A program made the position numbers and the translations under genes. Of a DNA stretch of 64,000 nt, positions 33,540 to 45,980 are shown piece by piece (positions within the stretch are counted from its first letter, which is position 1; each line of letters begins with the position of its first letter). The stretch is from NCBI GenBank assembly GCA_051530055.1, contig CM121343.1, positions 2,666,001 to 2,730,000 on the forward strand, given 5' to 3'. The DNA is from Neoechinorhynchus agilis. Taxonomy: Eukaryota > Acanthocephala. The notes beneath the pieces are model-generated. The model was not told the origin of the DNA. It did no database searches and was given only the letters and a program-made list of their open reading frames with translations.

Positions 33540-34590
33540 CACATTCGGGGCTTTGAACGAGGTTCTTGATAATATGAGAAAATCCTGCAAAAAAATGTAC
33601 AAAGATTCTCGTCTCTTACTAAGGTTCGATCAGCTCTTAAGTGTGTATATCCGCACGGCAATATCTCCAATATAATAAAAGTCAGGGTAGAACGGAATGA
33701 TTTGGACCGAATCAGTTCGTGTAGCTGATAGGTTTTCAATGCCCGTCTCTAAGATAGAAGAAAATGAAAAATCAGGGACTCCTTTTTCAGTGAGTTTTTG
33801 TTTGATCTTGTCACCTTCGGACTTAATATCGCGCTGTTCTGTATTTTGCGTGGTCATGTTTGTTGTGTTGATTGTTTGGTAGTCTTCAGTTTTTCACTTG
33901 AGGCTATCAAAACGCGCCGTGTGCGCAAAGATTCTTGTCTCGTACTAAGGTTCGATCAGCTCTTAAAAGTGTGTACATCCGCACGGCAGGACTTTGCAGC
34001 CAAACTTTGTTTCAAAAGCTTTCTTATCGACCTCTTCGATATCTGGAGATAGCCCAGACCCTAGAAATGTTGAACCGCAAGAATTGTACGTAAAGGTAAC
34101 ATTGGGACTTTTAATCGATTCCAAATAGCATTGGTATTGATGTTTATAGATATCATTGGATAGGTATACCTTCAATTTGCCTGCACAATATGTGACTTTC
34201 ATGATTCTCTAACAGTCATCGTTGAAAGAACGAAACCATGGAACGAAATACATTTTATATAGTATATCCCGTGATTGAATCGGGTTGGAGACAATCGAGA
34301 TGGAGTGTGGTCATTTTTGTAATGGAGGGGATAAGTGGATTGGATCCGTTGGACTTTCAACTGATTTTGTTTCAAGAATTTTGGGTTTAGGATTGGATTT
34401 ATCACTATGATCCATGAAGTTTTTGTCATTGAGAGATAGCTTCATATCTCCGAGAATACTATTCCGGACCTCGGGAGGCACAGGAATTCTCAGAGAGGTG
34501 GGTGGCCGTTTGCCATCTTCCGCCAACGACTGAACGTTGGCGCATATTGACGTCCGCATTGCTCGGTGATATAAAAACAACAAGATTTAT
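33540..34590 (-). mobile_element. APE-type LINE copy C (ORF1 N-terminal half)
   Basis: The minus strand begins with ORF1-like G-K-R-P-P-T-S-L-R (about 34500), similar to G-K-R-P-P-N-A-L-R in copy B. It continues with V-T-Y-C-A-G-K-L-K-V-Y-L (copy B: V-T-Y-F-G-G-I-L-R-V-Y-L). It stops near 33540 next to the 98 bp array. A ~55 bp segment (33612-33664) is repeated at 33931-33984 inside it. Its 5' end abuts the 3' end of copy B, head to tail. Confidence 0.75.
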
Positions 34591-34609
34591 TCATCATTTA
34601 AACATATAA

Positions 34610-37600
34610 AGATGTTTTTAGACAGCAATCATATAAACAACCAGCACTTTAAGCAATTGGAGCAGAAAGTCTTCAGCTCTCCGGCCCAGGGAAACGGCAG
34701 AGACTCCAGGTGTTTGAAAAACGACTGAACAAAGGCAGTCTTGAGTTCAGGGGGCGATCCCTTGAGAATAAAATTAGGCCGGGAATACCCCAGGGTTTTC
34801 ATATGGCTTGAGCTTGGGACGCATTTAAGCCTAGTTCCATGGCTCGTCTAGCCACTTTATTGCCTACTTTAAGAAGCTTTCTCATTTTATTAATATCTGT
34901 CCTAGGTGAAAGGTTGACGGGAAAGCTGTACCCTAGAACGCGTAATTTCAAGGGCGTATTGTCCATTTTTGAATTATTCGAGGGATTCACGAAATTGTTA
35001 AGGAATAATTTAAGGTCTTTTCGAATTTTGGAAGAACGAACGTTAAAGATGCATAAGAATTTGGATAGATTTAAAGATAAATTCATACATGGTAAAATTT
35101 CATTTAGATAGTCAATACATTGTTTAATCAAAAGTTTAAGTTTGGCAGCTCTGTGAGCAGAAATATTGAAGGTTAAATCATCTGCGTAACAGGTTATTTG
35201 CCCACGAATTTTGAAGTTTTTAAGTATATATTGAGAAGCCAGTAAGAAGAGAATTGGGGAAAGCGGAGACCCTTGAGGTACAACGTTGATCGGATAAAAA
35301 ATAGTTTTTGAGATATCATCTTCGTAATAGAAAGATTTGGTAAAAAGTATATTATGAATTCTGGAGATCAAATTATGTGGAACACCCTGTGAAATATCCA
35401 GTGCCAGGAAGGGTGGTTTTCATGGGCAGATTGGAGTTCCTAAAACTATCGTAGATACTAGTAAGCGCGGAGTGTACTGATTTTCCTTTTTGAAATCCAT
35501 GGCAATTGGCCGAGATACAGTTGTGCTCCGATATAAATGAAAATAAACGACGCGCCAGAGCTCTCATGTAAATTGTGACAAAAGGATTCTGTAAGGAAAT
35601 GGGCGCAGGTCCTTTGGCTGTGAAATTGATTTTTTCCCATTTTCGATAATGAAAATACGAAGTGAGACATTAATCTCTCGCCAAACGTAAGGAGAGCAGT
35701 TTAGTATCATTCGGGCCAAGTGAACGATACTATCATGGGCTAGTAAATTAAAAATTTTGGTACCAGAACTGGAATTCGAAGACGCCAACTTTGGATTATT
35801 TGACCAGACCTCAAGAATATCATCCAGAGTCAAATTCACTCTGTTTGCGATTTTTTTCCGAAAAATTATTGTTGGAGGGATATCTTTGAGGGAACCCGAA
35901 GAGTGAAATTCAAAAATAGAATTTAATATATCCTCAAACGTCGAAACCTTAAGCCAGCCTGTTATTTTAGATTTGTAAGGTAGATTGCTCTTCGCTCGAG
36001 GAAAAAGGTTTCAAGACGACAAGTAAATTAGCTCTCTGATGTAACTGCTGTCGACAGCGAGCAGCCCAGAAATGACTGGTTAATGATTTGACGAGAGGGA
36101 CATCGCCGGACCTCTTCGCCAAAAAGAGTTGGCGTCCAAGAAAGCGTAGAGAGCGACTTTCATAAGGTCCAGAGAAGGTCCTCACCGTACGAAATAGAAA
36201 AATATTAGCTAACTCGTTAAGAGCATTATTAACGAAAGGTAAGACATATAAGAGCTTATTTTGATTAAATACTAGAGAGATAAGATTTTAACTAACTAGG
36301 CGGAAAAAGGCAACGTTGAGTGGTGATATGTGATAGGTTTTGCGTAGTGTAGAGTTAGGACCAAAGGACCAAATTAGGATATCATGCCCTAACAGGTCTA
36401 AAAGAGACACCTGACGATCGAATTGAATCAAGAAATTGAGGTGTCTCTTATAAATGATCAGATCTAAGAACGAGTGCGTTTTATAAGCGAGATTATGAAA
36501 AGAGAGAGTAGAGGGATAGGTTAAAGAGCAAAAAGGTTGAACTGCGTTGACATTGGCCTTAGACCATTTTAAAGATGGATCATTGAAGTCTCCCACTATG
36601 ATGTCAATATTGGCTCTGAGAAGCCATTTGATTCTGCTTTTAATGTATGCCCGGTGGATAAAACCTGGTTTAATGTATAAATTGATAAAGGTGAGAAATT
36701 TCTTATTTACAAGGATAAGACATTTCCGGTGAAGTAAAAGAGGACAACAGAGAGGGATTGAGCGAAGAGTGAAAAATTGAAATAAGACACTGTGAGGCGG
36801 GACTAAAAGGAGCAGTGATAAAAGAGGTGAACGTTGAGACGTTCAATTGAAGTAGATAGCTATAAAGTTGATCCAAGGTAAAAATACTTTTCGTTTCCTG
36901 CAAGAAAATGATTGAGACGCCTGGTAAGAAACGAGCTAGCCTGTTAAGGTTGGTCGCCCCACCACAGTTCCATTGAAACACCCGAAAATCCCAAACCATT
37001 ACCTGGGTCTTTGAGCTATCAGAGTTTTCTGGTGGCTGCATCTGGAATAAGAGCCGCAGTTCCATTATTAATAAGCGCGGCTTGAGTGTTGATGATTCTA
37101 GTGACGAAGTCAGAATCAGTTTCATCTAATTCCATGACTGAATCATCACTATTAGAACGAGTCACATTGGAGGTTATATTGGATTTTTTGGCCGATCGAG
37201 GGTTCGTATCGGACGAATTGAGTCATGTTTCAAATCTATTGGAAATTGAAGGCTGGAAGAGATTATATCTGGGAGATTGCCGATGAGGGTACACATCTTC
37301 TTCTCAAAAGTAGTGATAGCTTCGGTAAAACGTGTTTGCATAACCGTCAGTAGCTTGTTACAGACCTCCTCCAGACGACATTCTAGATGTTCCATCGTTA
37401 CTAGCTGCGATGAGACCGTACTTTGAGATACATTAATGCCAGGGAAGATGCCTGATGCATATAATTGGAAACAGGAATCGCCGAGACCATTGGTTGACGG
37501 ATAAATCGAGAGCGTGAGCTATTATTGAATTGTCCTTTTTGAGCCCAGGACCAACAGTTTTTGAAGGCTGAACAACCTTTATAGAAAACTGAATATTGAT

Positions 37601-38440
37601 CTCCGCAGTTTGCACAACGTTTAATTGATTTATTTGGACAATTCTGAGAGGAGTGTTCTGTCTCCGCACAGAAACGACATTTAGGAGTGTTCGAGCTACA
37701 TTGTTGAGCCCAATGGCCCCAGCCCATCCTGATGACTGCTAGATTTTTTGTGAAACGTATTTCAAAGCAGTTGAAAGCACTGTGCGTGTTTTCGCATAAT
37801 TCATTCCTAAATTGTCTAAAGCCTTCGACCATGGCTAACGAGATCCGCTTGCCTGATCTGCGTGAATTGAGAAAAAAATTTAATTTTGACGTTGAAAAGC
37901 TTTTCAAATTCGGCTTTTTCTTCACAATTTAAATTTGGTTGCAGTCCGTTCGCAAGGAATTGTACTTTTTGAGTGACCGATTCAACTGAGAAGACATCAC
38001 ACGGAAGATTGAAGCTTGCGAAGTCTTTTAGACCGGCTAGCTAAGCATTATTAATCAAATAGACTCTTAAGATTCCACCGAAATATGTAACACGATCGAT
38101 TCGTTTAATATCGTCGTTTTGAAACGAGCTTGCCCAGGGGGCAACGCTGTGATTGTAAATTACTTCTTTAGGCATTATCGGGTTTGATTTGATATTGAGG
38201 ATGAAAGGCCATCGTTTGATTGGATAAACTAAGTATCCATGAGTATGGATTGCAGATGCCAACTGTTGGGAGATTTTTTTAATCTGAGACCCCTCCAACA
38301 GGAGCTGAGAAGAGGGATTCGATCCCGAATCAGTGACTAATTGATGTTGAGACTCTGAGGTTAAAGAAAACCTCAAAGCATTAGGTGGTCTTTTGCCACC
38401 AACCGCAACAAGTTTCGAAAACATGTTGTGCAGTATCGTG
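34610..38440 (-). mobile_element. APE-type LINE copy B, nearly full length but broken
   Basis: From 5' to 3' on the minus strand: ORF1 N-terminus (38424-38041), zinc knuckles near 37735-37560 (G-H-W-A-Q-Q-C, then C-R-F-C-A-E-T-E-H and C-A-N-C-G-D), a linker, and endonuclease (V-F-Q-W-N-C-G-G about 36995; F-L-Q-E-T-K-S; G-D-F-N-D-P-S-L-K-W about 36590; G-H-D-I-L-I). The reverse transcriptase follows (V-P-Q-G-S-P-L-S-P-I-L-F about 35285; C-Y-A-D-D-L-T-F about 35195), then a C-terminal tail to about 34620. Several frameshifts and stops lie between the domains, so it is not active. It is the best template for the family here. Confidence 0.92.
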
Positions 38441-38584
38441 TCCCAAGCCTCGTTGATATGTTATGACGTGTGTACACATCGATCGATACAAACGAGGTCC
38501 AACGGTGAAGTTTTAGTGATGTTAAGTTTGGTGACGTCACTAAACTTTTTGGATTCTTCCGCGCTTTCTGTGACGTCATAAGTG

Positions 38585-40745
38585 TTAAAAGTGCGTTTCT
38601 TTCGTTTTTTCACGTTTTCACTCTCAACGTCGAATCGAATGGGCATCGCAATTTGCAAATGGTTGTCGTTGTGCTCTTTTATGAATGATTTCGAGAGACT
38701 CGAGCGTTGCGGCTTGCTAAACTTGAGATGTAAGTAAATGTTTTTGATGCAAATTTGGATCTTGGTACTCCTTGCCACGTCCTTGTATTCTGAATTTTAT
38801 TTTCTTTATTGTTGCTGTAAACATCAATTTTAAGAATATCCACTTTTTTTATCAACTCCTTTGTGTGTTTTTCGTCGTCATTTACCAAATCCTTTTCGTT
38901 TTCCTTCAACTTAGGACCACAGAAGCATTTTAAGACTGTTTGGGATATCCGACGAAAACCTTGTAATTTTTACGTTTCGTTTATGTTTTCAGCATTCTCA
39001 ATTATTCGTTGTTTTGAATGATTTCTTTGCTTAAGGCAAAAGAGTTTTCTCATCACTAAAAGAAAAGATGTTGAGAACATGTAGTTCAAAGTTTTATACT
39101 CACTTTTCATTTCACTGTTAACGCGAACAATCATCTTGGTAATGATTTCGAGAGACTCGAGCATTTCGGCATTCTAAGCTTGAGATATAGGTAAATGTTT
39201 TTGATGCAAATTTGGATCTTGGTACTCCTTGCCACGTCCTTGTATTCTGAATTTTATTTTCTTTATTGTTGCTGTAAACATCAATTTTAAGAATATCCAC
39301 TTTTTTTATCAACTCCTTTGTGTGTTTTTCGTCGTCATTTACCAAATCCTTTTCGTTTTCCTTCAACTTAGGACCACAGAAGCATTTTAAGACTGTTTGG
39401 GATATCCGACGAAAACCTTGTAATTTTTACGTTTCGTTTATGTTTTCAGCATTCTCAATTATTCGTTGTTTTGAATGATTTCTTTGCTTAAGGCAAAAGA
39501 GTTTTCTCATCACTAAAAGAAAAGATGTTGAGAACATGGAGTTCAAAGTTTTATACTCACTTTTCATTTCACTGTTAACGCGAACAATCTTCTTGGTAAT
39601 GATTTCGAGAGAATCGAGCGTTGCGGCTTGCTAAACTTGGCATGTAAGTAAATGTTTTTGACGAAAATTTGGATTTGAATATCTCACTTTAATTAAGAAG
39701 TTATCTACGCTTAATTAAGGTTGAAATCAATACTTTAATTTGAGCATTTTAAAGATTTGCTCTAATAATTTTTACTAGCAGAATTCTCCTAGTTTCGAAC
39801 TAGAATTTTTGACCGATTTTTGAAGGATTAGTCGTTATGTTTCACATGATCCGCGTTCACTCTTCACTGCTATGCGTTTTATCTCTTGATTGCTCTGTCA
39901 GAGCCAGGCTCGTCGTCTCTTTCTTGGAACTTACATATTTTGCTGCCTTTATACCATTTTGCTAACTTATCTCCCATCTCCGGGTGGCCGAAGAGGATTA
40001 TAGCCGTGTAATTGGGATCTACTGCCTTTCCTTTATTAAAGACTGTACCGATTAACGTGCTGTGTTGATCATTTTGAAAGTCATTCGGTAGAACCAGCGG
40101 TGGTACCGTGGCATATCCATAGGATTTTCCAATCATTGGCAATGTTTATGATAAATTTGGTAATCCTATCTACCATTTCCATATTATCTTCGTTGTGATT
40201 AAGGCGTGGCACGTGGAAAGCATTCGTGAATCACCGTGGACGCTTTGACTGTACCAAAGACGGCAGCGACATCATCATTCGATTTGAATGCAAAGTTCGA
40301 CCCTTCGTGAATCGCTACTACATCATGCAATCGAAATGTACCAATATCGTATTTCGTGACGTACTTGGGCAAATAGTTTGCAAGGTTCCGGGGTTCCGAG
40401 GATAAAAACGTACCTCTGGTAGGATACAACACTACAACCATTATCTCACCCCAACTTCCCAATCGTACATAATCTGTAACTTTGGACCATCCGACAATAA
40501 TACCTTCAGTCTGCCATCACCGCGTGTCTGCATAGAAACGCAGTGGTCCCGTACGCTGCCTGTGGCTTCGCCAGAAAAACATTGAAATTCACTTGGTTGT
40601 CTATATTTGATTAAGTCGTGAGTAATCAACAGGAAGGGCGAGTGGCAACAGTCAGCCAAGTCGGTTAAGGCAATGTAAAAATCGACATATGACAGGACGG
40701 CCATTCGACTCCGTATTTCTTAATTAGGAAGGATGGCAGAAAGAT
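38585..40745 (-). repeat. Duplicated block parts A and B, copy 2 (contiguous)
   Basis: Contains two tandem ~458 bp subunits (from 38685 and 39143) and the 87-codon frame (40142-39879). A further frame follows (40462-40199: V-V-V-L-Y-P-T-R-G-T-F ... F-P-R-A-T-P), then the M-A-V-L-S-Y frame (40704-40441). The last two overlap in different frames at 40441-40462, so a frameshift or deletion joint lies there. Copy 1 lacks 40250-40478 and instead has a SINE, helicase remnant, LINE A and integrase between its parts. I recognise none of these frames. Their position beside the helicase in copy 1 suggests, but does not prove, that they come from the same virus-like element. Confidence 0.75.
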
Positions 40746-40759
40746 AAAAGTGAGCAAGG

Positions 40760-41500
40760 TATGATCGTGTGACAAAGAAAAAGAAAATATTCGATGATGT
40801 GTGACGACGTTGATGCTCACAGATTTGTTTGCAATTGTTTACGACGTTAGATCTTATGATGGCGTTGATCGTGTGACAAAGAAAATATTCGATGATGTGT
40901 GACGACGTTGATGCTTACAGATTTGTTTGCAACTGTTTACGACGTTAGATCTTATGACGGCGTTGATCGTGTGACAAAGAAAATATTCGATGATGTGTGA
41001 CGACGTCGATGCTCACAGATTTGTTTGCAATTGTTTACGACGTTAGATCTTATGATGGCGTTGATCGTGTGACAAAGAAAATATTCGATGATGTGTGACG
41101 ACGTTGATGCTCACAGATTTGTTTGCAATTGTTTACGACGTTAGATCTTATGACGGCGTTGATCGTGTGTCAAAGAAAATATTCGATGATGTGTGACGAC
41201 GTCGATGCTTACAGATTTGTTTGCAATTGTTTACGACGTTAGATCTTATGACGGCGTTGATCGTGTGTCAAAGAAAATATTCGATGATGTGTGACGACGT
41301 TGATGCTTACTGATTTGTTTGCAAATGTTTACGACGTTATATCTTATGACGGCGTTGATCGTGTGACAAAGAAAATATTCGATGATGTGTGACGACGTCG
41401 ATGCTCACAGATTTGTTTGCTATTGTTTACGACGTTAGATCTTATGACGGCGTTGATCGTGTGTCAAAGAAAATATTCGATGATGCGTGGCGACGTAGAT
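40760..41500. repeat. 98 bp tandem array, copy 2, about 7.5 units
   Basis: Same unit as 32900-33490 with a few extra copies. It directly precedes (5' on the minus strand) the M-A-V-L-S-Y frame. Confidence 0.95.
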
Positions 41501-42430
41501 CGTATCGTTGATGACGAACTAATGGTACGTTTTTAAACGTTGACGAGAGAGAGGACGTTGACGAACCTCTCTTGATACGTTTCTTTTGTGGGATTTTTGA
41601 AAATAAAGAACGACCCAGCGACCAGTGCCATGCTTGGTGACTTACGAATGTTGACTATACGAAGTCCTCTGCACTACCAGAACTCATAATTTCTAATCTA
41701 AAAGACCAAAAACAACATTCGTTGTGTATATATGGGAATCGATTAGTGGCTGACGTAACACATTCTCCTCCCTAAAAAGTACTCGTCGTACGTTCTCCTC
41801 GGTGTCCTCCTATTCCGTGCACTTCGCAAACCCGGCGCTTCACTTGTCGATTCCACGTTCCCATTGCCTTGAGCACTTGTTCGTGATGGAGGCGCGGAAT
41901 CATACGCGTCCCTCAGTAAATACTATTGCCTCACAGTAATATGATAACCATGCACAATTAATTACAATACTACATAGCGCAAAAGTCCAATAAGGATTCA
42001 AGTTCCTTTACCAAACGTTTTGCTTCTAATTGGTCATTTTCCGTTGGGGATATCTTATATGTTCGGCTCAAGACCGAATTGTTCGAGGCCTTCGTACATA
42101 GTATTCTAAAAACTGAAGACTACACCCGATAAAAATAATTTATGCGAAAATGGCTGAAAAGGGTCACCATCGAAGTTTAATTTTAAAAAACAATTTACAT
42201 AGTTTATCATTAAAAGTTTTAAAAAAGGGCACCCGTAGTTCTGGAGGTCTACAGAACGCAATGAAGCACAATGACCCTTTTACAATAATTTGGAGTGCAC
42301 GGAGAAGGGTTGGGAAAGGAATCAGGAGATGACTTGAGCGCTTAATTACAGATTTAATTTTTACAGAATGAACTCTTCAGAGAAGTATTAATAAAAATTC
42401 GGTTTTGTGTAGAAGGGAAGTCAATTCCCA
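41501..42430. other. Spacer between block copy 2 and satellite
   Basis: No gene recognised. 41750-41900 is unusually C/T-rich (TTCTCCTCCCTAAAAAG) and looks like the edge of a retroelement, but I cannot assign it. A 60-codon plus frame at 42150-42332 is unsupported. Confidence 0.35.
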
Positions 42431-44319
42431 GCACAGCAAAAATGTCGCATTTTATTCCCAGAGCAGAGATGCAATTAAAGAGAAATCTCTGGAATCGAGT
42501 GATAAAATTTGTTTTCGATTTTTCATCATTGTAGTATGCAAAATTTTCAAATTAAGAGTAATAAAAGTTCGATTTTGATCGCAAAACACCTTCGACGCAT
42601 TGATTTTTGATCGATAAGAATAAGATCGTGTTCAAAATAAGATAGAAAAATGCTGCCCTCAATTCATAGAACATCGATTCAATTATAATGAAACTTCCTG
42701 AACGTTTTCAATTTTTAATCATGGCAGTAAGCAAAATTTTCATAAGAAGAATAACAAAAGTTCGATTTTGATCACAAAACCCGTCTGACGTATTGATTTT
42801 TGATCGATAATTAAAAAAGTATTCAAGATTGGATAGAAAAATGCCGCCCTCAATTCATAGAACATCGATTCAATTATAATGAAACTTCCTGAACGTTTTC
42901 AATTTTTAATCGTGGCAGTAAGGAAAGTTTTCATATAAAGCGTAATAAAAGTTCGATTTTGATCACAAAACCCGCCTGACGTATTGATTTTTGATCGATA
43001 ATTGAAAAGGCATTTAAAATTAGATAGAAAAATGCCGCCCTCAATTCATAGAACACCGATTTAATTATAATGAAACTTCCTGAACGTTTTCAATTTTTAA
43101 TCGTGGCAGTAAGGAAAGTTTTCATAAGAAGAATAACAAAAGTTCGATTTTGATCACAAAACCCGTCTGACGTATTGATTTTTGATCGATAATTGAAAAG
43201 GTATTTAAAATTAGATAGAAAAATGCCGCCCTCAATTCATAGAACATCGATTCAATTATAATGAAACTTCCTGAACGTTTTCAATTTTTAATCGTGGCAG
43301 TAAGGAAAGTTTTCATAAGAAGAATAACAAAAGTTCGATTTTGATCACAAAACCCGTCTGACGTATTGATTTTTGATCGATAATTGAAAAGGTATTTAAA
43401 ATTAGATAGAAAAATGCCGCCCTCAATTCATAGAACATCGATTCAATTATAATGAAACTTCCTGAACGTTTTCAATTTTTAATCGTGGCAGTAAGCAAAA
43501 TTTTCATAAGAAGAATAACAAAAGTTCGATTTTGATCACAAAACCCGTCTGACGTATTGATTTTTGATCGATAATTAAAAAGGTATTTAAAATTAGATAG
43601 AAAAATGCCGCCCTCAATTCATAGAACATCGATTCAATTATAATGAAACTTCCTGAACGTTTTCAATTTTTAATCGTGGCAGTAAGCAAAATTTTCATAA
43701 GAAGAATAACAAAAGTTCGATTTTGATCACAAAACCCGTCTGACGTATTGATTTTTGATCGATAATTAAAAAGGTATTTAAAATTAGATAGAAAAATGCC
43801 GCCCTCAATTCATAGAACATCGATTCAATTATAATGAAACTTCCTGAACGTTTTCAATTTTTAATCGTGGCAGTAAGGAAAGTTTTCATAAGAAGAATAA
43901 CAAAAGTTCGATTTTGATCACAAAACCCGTCTGACGTATTGATTTTTGATCGATAATTGAAAAGGTATTTAAAATTAGATAGAAAAATGCCGCCCTCAAT
44001 TCATAGAACATCGATTCAATTATAATGAAACTTCCTGAACGTTTTCAATTTTTAATCGTGGCAGTAAGCAAAATTTTCATAAGAAGAATAACAAAAGTTC
44101 GATTTTGATCACAAAACCCGTCTGACGTATTGATTTTTGATCAATAATTGAAAAGGTATTTAAAATTAGATAGAAAAATGCCGCCCTCAATCCATAGAAC
44201 ATCGATTCAATTATAATGAAACTTCCTGAACGTTTTCAATTTTTAATCGTGGCAGTAAGCAAAATGTTCATAAGAAGAATAATAAAAGCTCGATTTTGAT
44301 CCCAAAACCCATCTGACGT
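42431..44319. repeat. Satellite array S1b, left part
   Basis: Same ~192 bp unit as 17990-20917, about nine copies. The outermost copy (42431-42560) is strongly diverged, with TTTTATTCCCAGAGCAGAG in place of the usual centre. Many units here carry AATAACAAAAG and TTGAAAAGGTATTT variants, so this array has its own sequence subtype. Confidence 0.95.
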
Positions 44320-45980
44320 ACCGTATCCTCTGGTCTCAACGAGGTGTCCAACAAGGAGATCCTCTCGGTCCTATCGGTTTCTCTCTTGCCGTCAACCCGA
44401 TCGCTCATTCGCTCCAATCCAAGTTTAATGCTTGGTATTTGGACGATGCAACACTCGTTGGGTCTGCCTCCGTGGTGTTGCGAGATTTGGAGGTCGTCAT
44501 GAGGGAAGCTGCCAAGCTCGGCGTTGAGCTTAATACCTCGAAATGCGAGCTGTTTGTGATGAATGCAGAAAACGCCGCTAGTCAAACTGAGATCCTCAAC
44601 AGCTTTTCGCAGCTAGCACCTAACATCAAAATAATTTCGCGTGCTCAACTGTCTCTTCTGGGTAGTTGCGTTTTTAATGAAAATATACCTCAGGAGATCC
44701 TCCAAATAGCGGCGAGAGTCGAATTGCTCTGCGAGCGTACTAAGGAACTTCCATCCCATCAGGCATTATTTTTAATAAAGAGTGCCCTGTTCCTTCCGAA
44801 GTTGCTGTACAAGTTGCGTACAGCGCCCTTCTTCAAACATCAACACTTATTGGCGAAAATTGATGATAATTTAAGGAGGTGTCTCGAAGGGATTTTAAGT
44901 ATCCAACTGTCGGATGCCGCATGGAGACAAGCTTCCTTGCCTGTATCACCGGCGGTTTGGGTATTCGTAAAACAGCCGATGTTGCGATTCCGGCCTTTTT
45001 AGGTTCCTATGAGAGCAGCCGAAAGTTGGTAGCTAAATTGCTCGAAAAAGAGTTTTTACTTGATGAAAATTTTAAAGAGGCGGTCTTCGAATTTTGCCGC
45101 ATTACGCAGTGCGATGAAGTTACTTTGAGAGGCAAGAGACAGTCAGTTTGGGATAAACCTTTAATCACGCGAGTTCGCAACTCTATGCTTTCTGACGCGC
45201 GTGATGAGGTGACCCGAGCTCGATTGTTGGCGGTCTCCTCGAAGGAATCCGGTGCCTGGCTGAACGCCGTTCCGATTCCTTCGATCGGAAATTTACTGTC
45301 GGACGAAACAGTAAGGATCGGAGTGTCCTTACGACTGGGAATCCCGATTTGTGTCCCACACTACTGTCGTTGTGGGGCCCTTGTGGATTCTTTGGGTAGA
45401 CACGGTCTCGTCTGTCGCCAGTCCGGTGGCAGGTATGCTCGCCACGCTGAGATTAACTCGGTTATTAGTCGGGCCTTAAACACGATACACGCACCGAATC
45501 TGCTCGAACCGAGTCACCTCTGCAGACTCGACGGTCGAAGACCGGATGGGGTAACTGTGTTCCCGTGGCGAGAAGGGAAATCCCTTCTCTGGGACGCTAC
45601 TTGTGTGGACACCCTTGCTCTGTCCAATCTAAGACATTCCTCAAGGCGCGAAGGAGGTGCTGCAATTGCCGCAGAGGAACGCAAGCGCGGGAAGTACGCG
45701 GAGCTCTTGAGGGCACATCACTTCGTCCTTTCGGCGTTGAGACGCTCGGTGCCTTCGATGCTGAGGCCAAGAACTTTAGGGCGGATCTTTCAAGGAAGAT
45801 GAGGATCGCAACCGGAGACCCAAGAGCAGGAACGTTCTTCCTGCAAAACATAGGTCTCGCGATCCAGCGCGGCAACGCTGCAAGTGTCCTTGCGACAGTT
45901 TCGAGTGGTAAAGAGATGGATCTGGGAGGCTCGTAGATACATGAGACTTGATTTGCTGTGAGCTTAGTCTTTGTATGAAT
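44320..45980 (+). mobile_element. R2-like non-LTR retrotransposon, 5'-truncated, inside satellite
   Basis: Starts in the reverse transcriptase with Q-Q-G-D-P-L-G-P (44350) and the catalytic Y-L-D-D (about 44435). It continues to a C-terminal region with a C-R-C-G...H-G-L-V-C...R-H-A-E-I-N zinc-finger-like motif (about 45365-45450) and D-A-T-C-V-D-T-L. It ends with I-Q-R-G-N-A-A-S-V. Frameshifts near 44940 and 45710 disable it. The closely related fragments at 13.96 and 15.44 kb carry only the 3' end. The satellite unit is interrupted after GACGTA at 44319 and resumes with ATTAAAAAAGTATTC, missing 17 bp of the unit. Confidence 0.88.

Noticed and set aside
40199-40462. 3C-like protease or capsid domain in the VVVLYPTRGTF frame
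   Set aside because: No catalytic His-Asp/Glu-Cys arrangement or capsid motif can be made out; left as unknown.
41750-41900. LTR terminus
   Set aside because: C/T-rich and retroelement-like in appearance, but no matching LTR pair, primer-binding site or target duplication was found.
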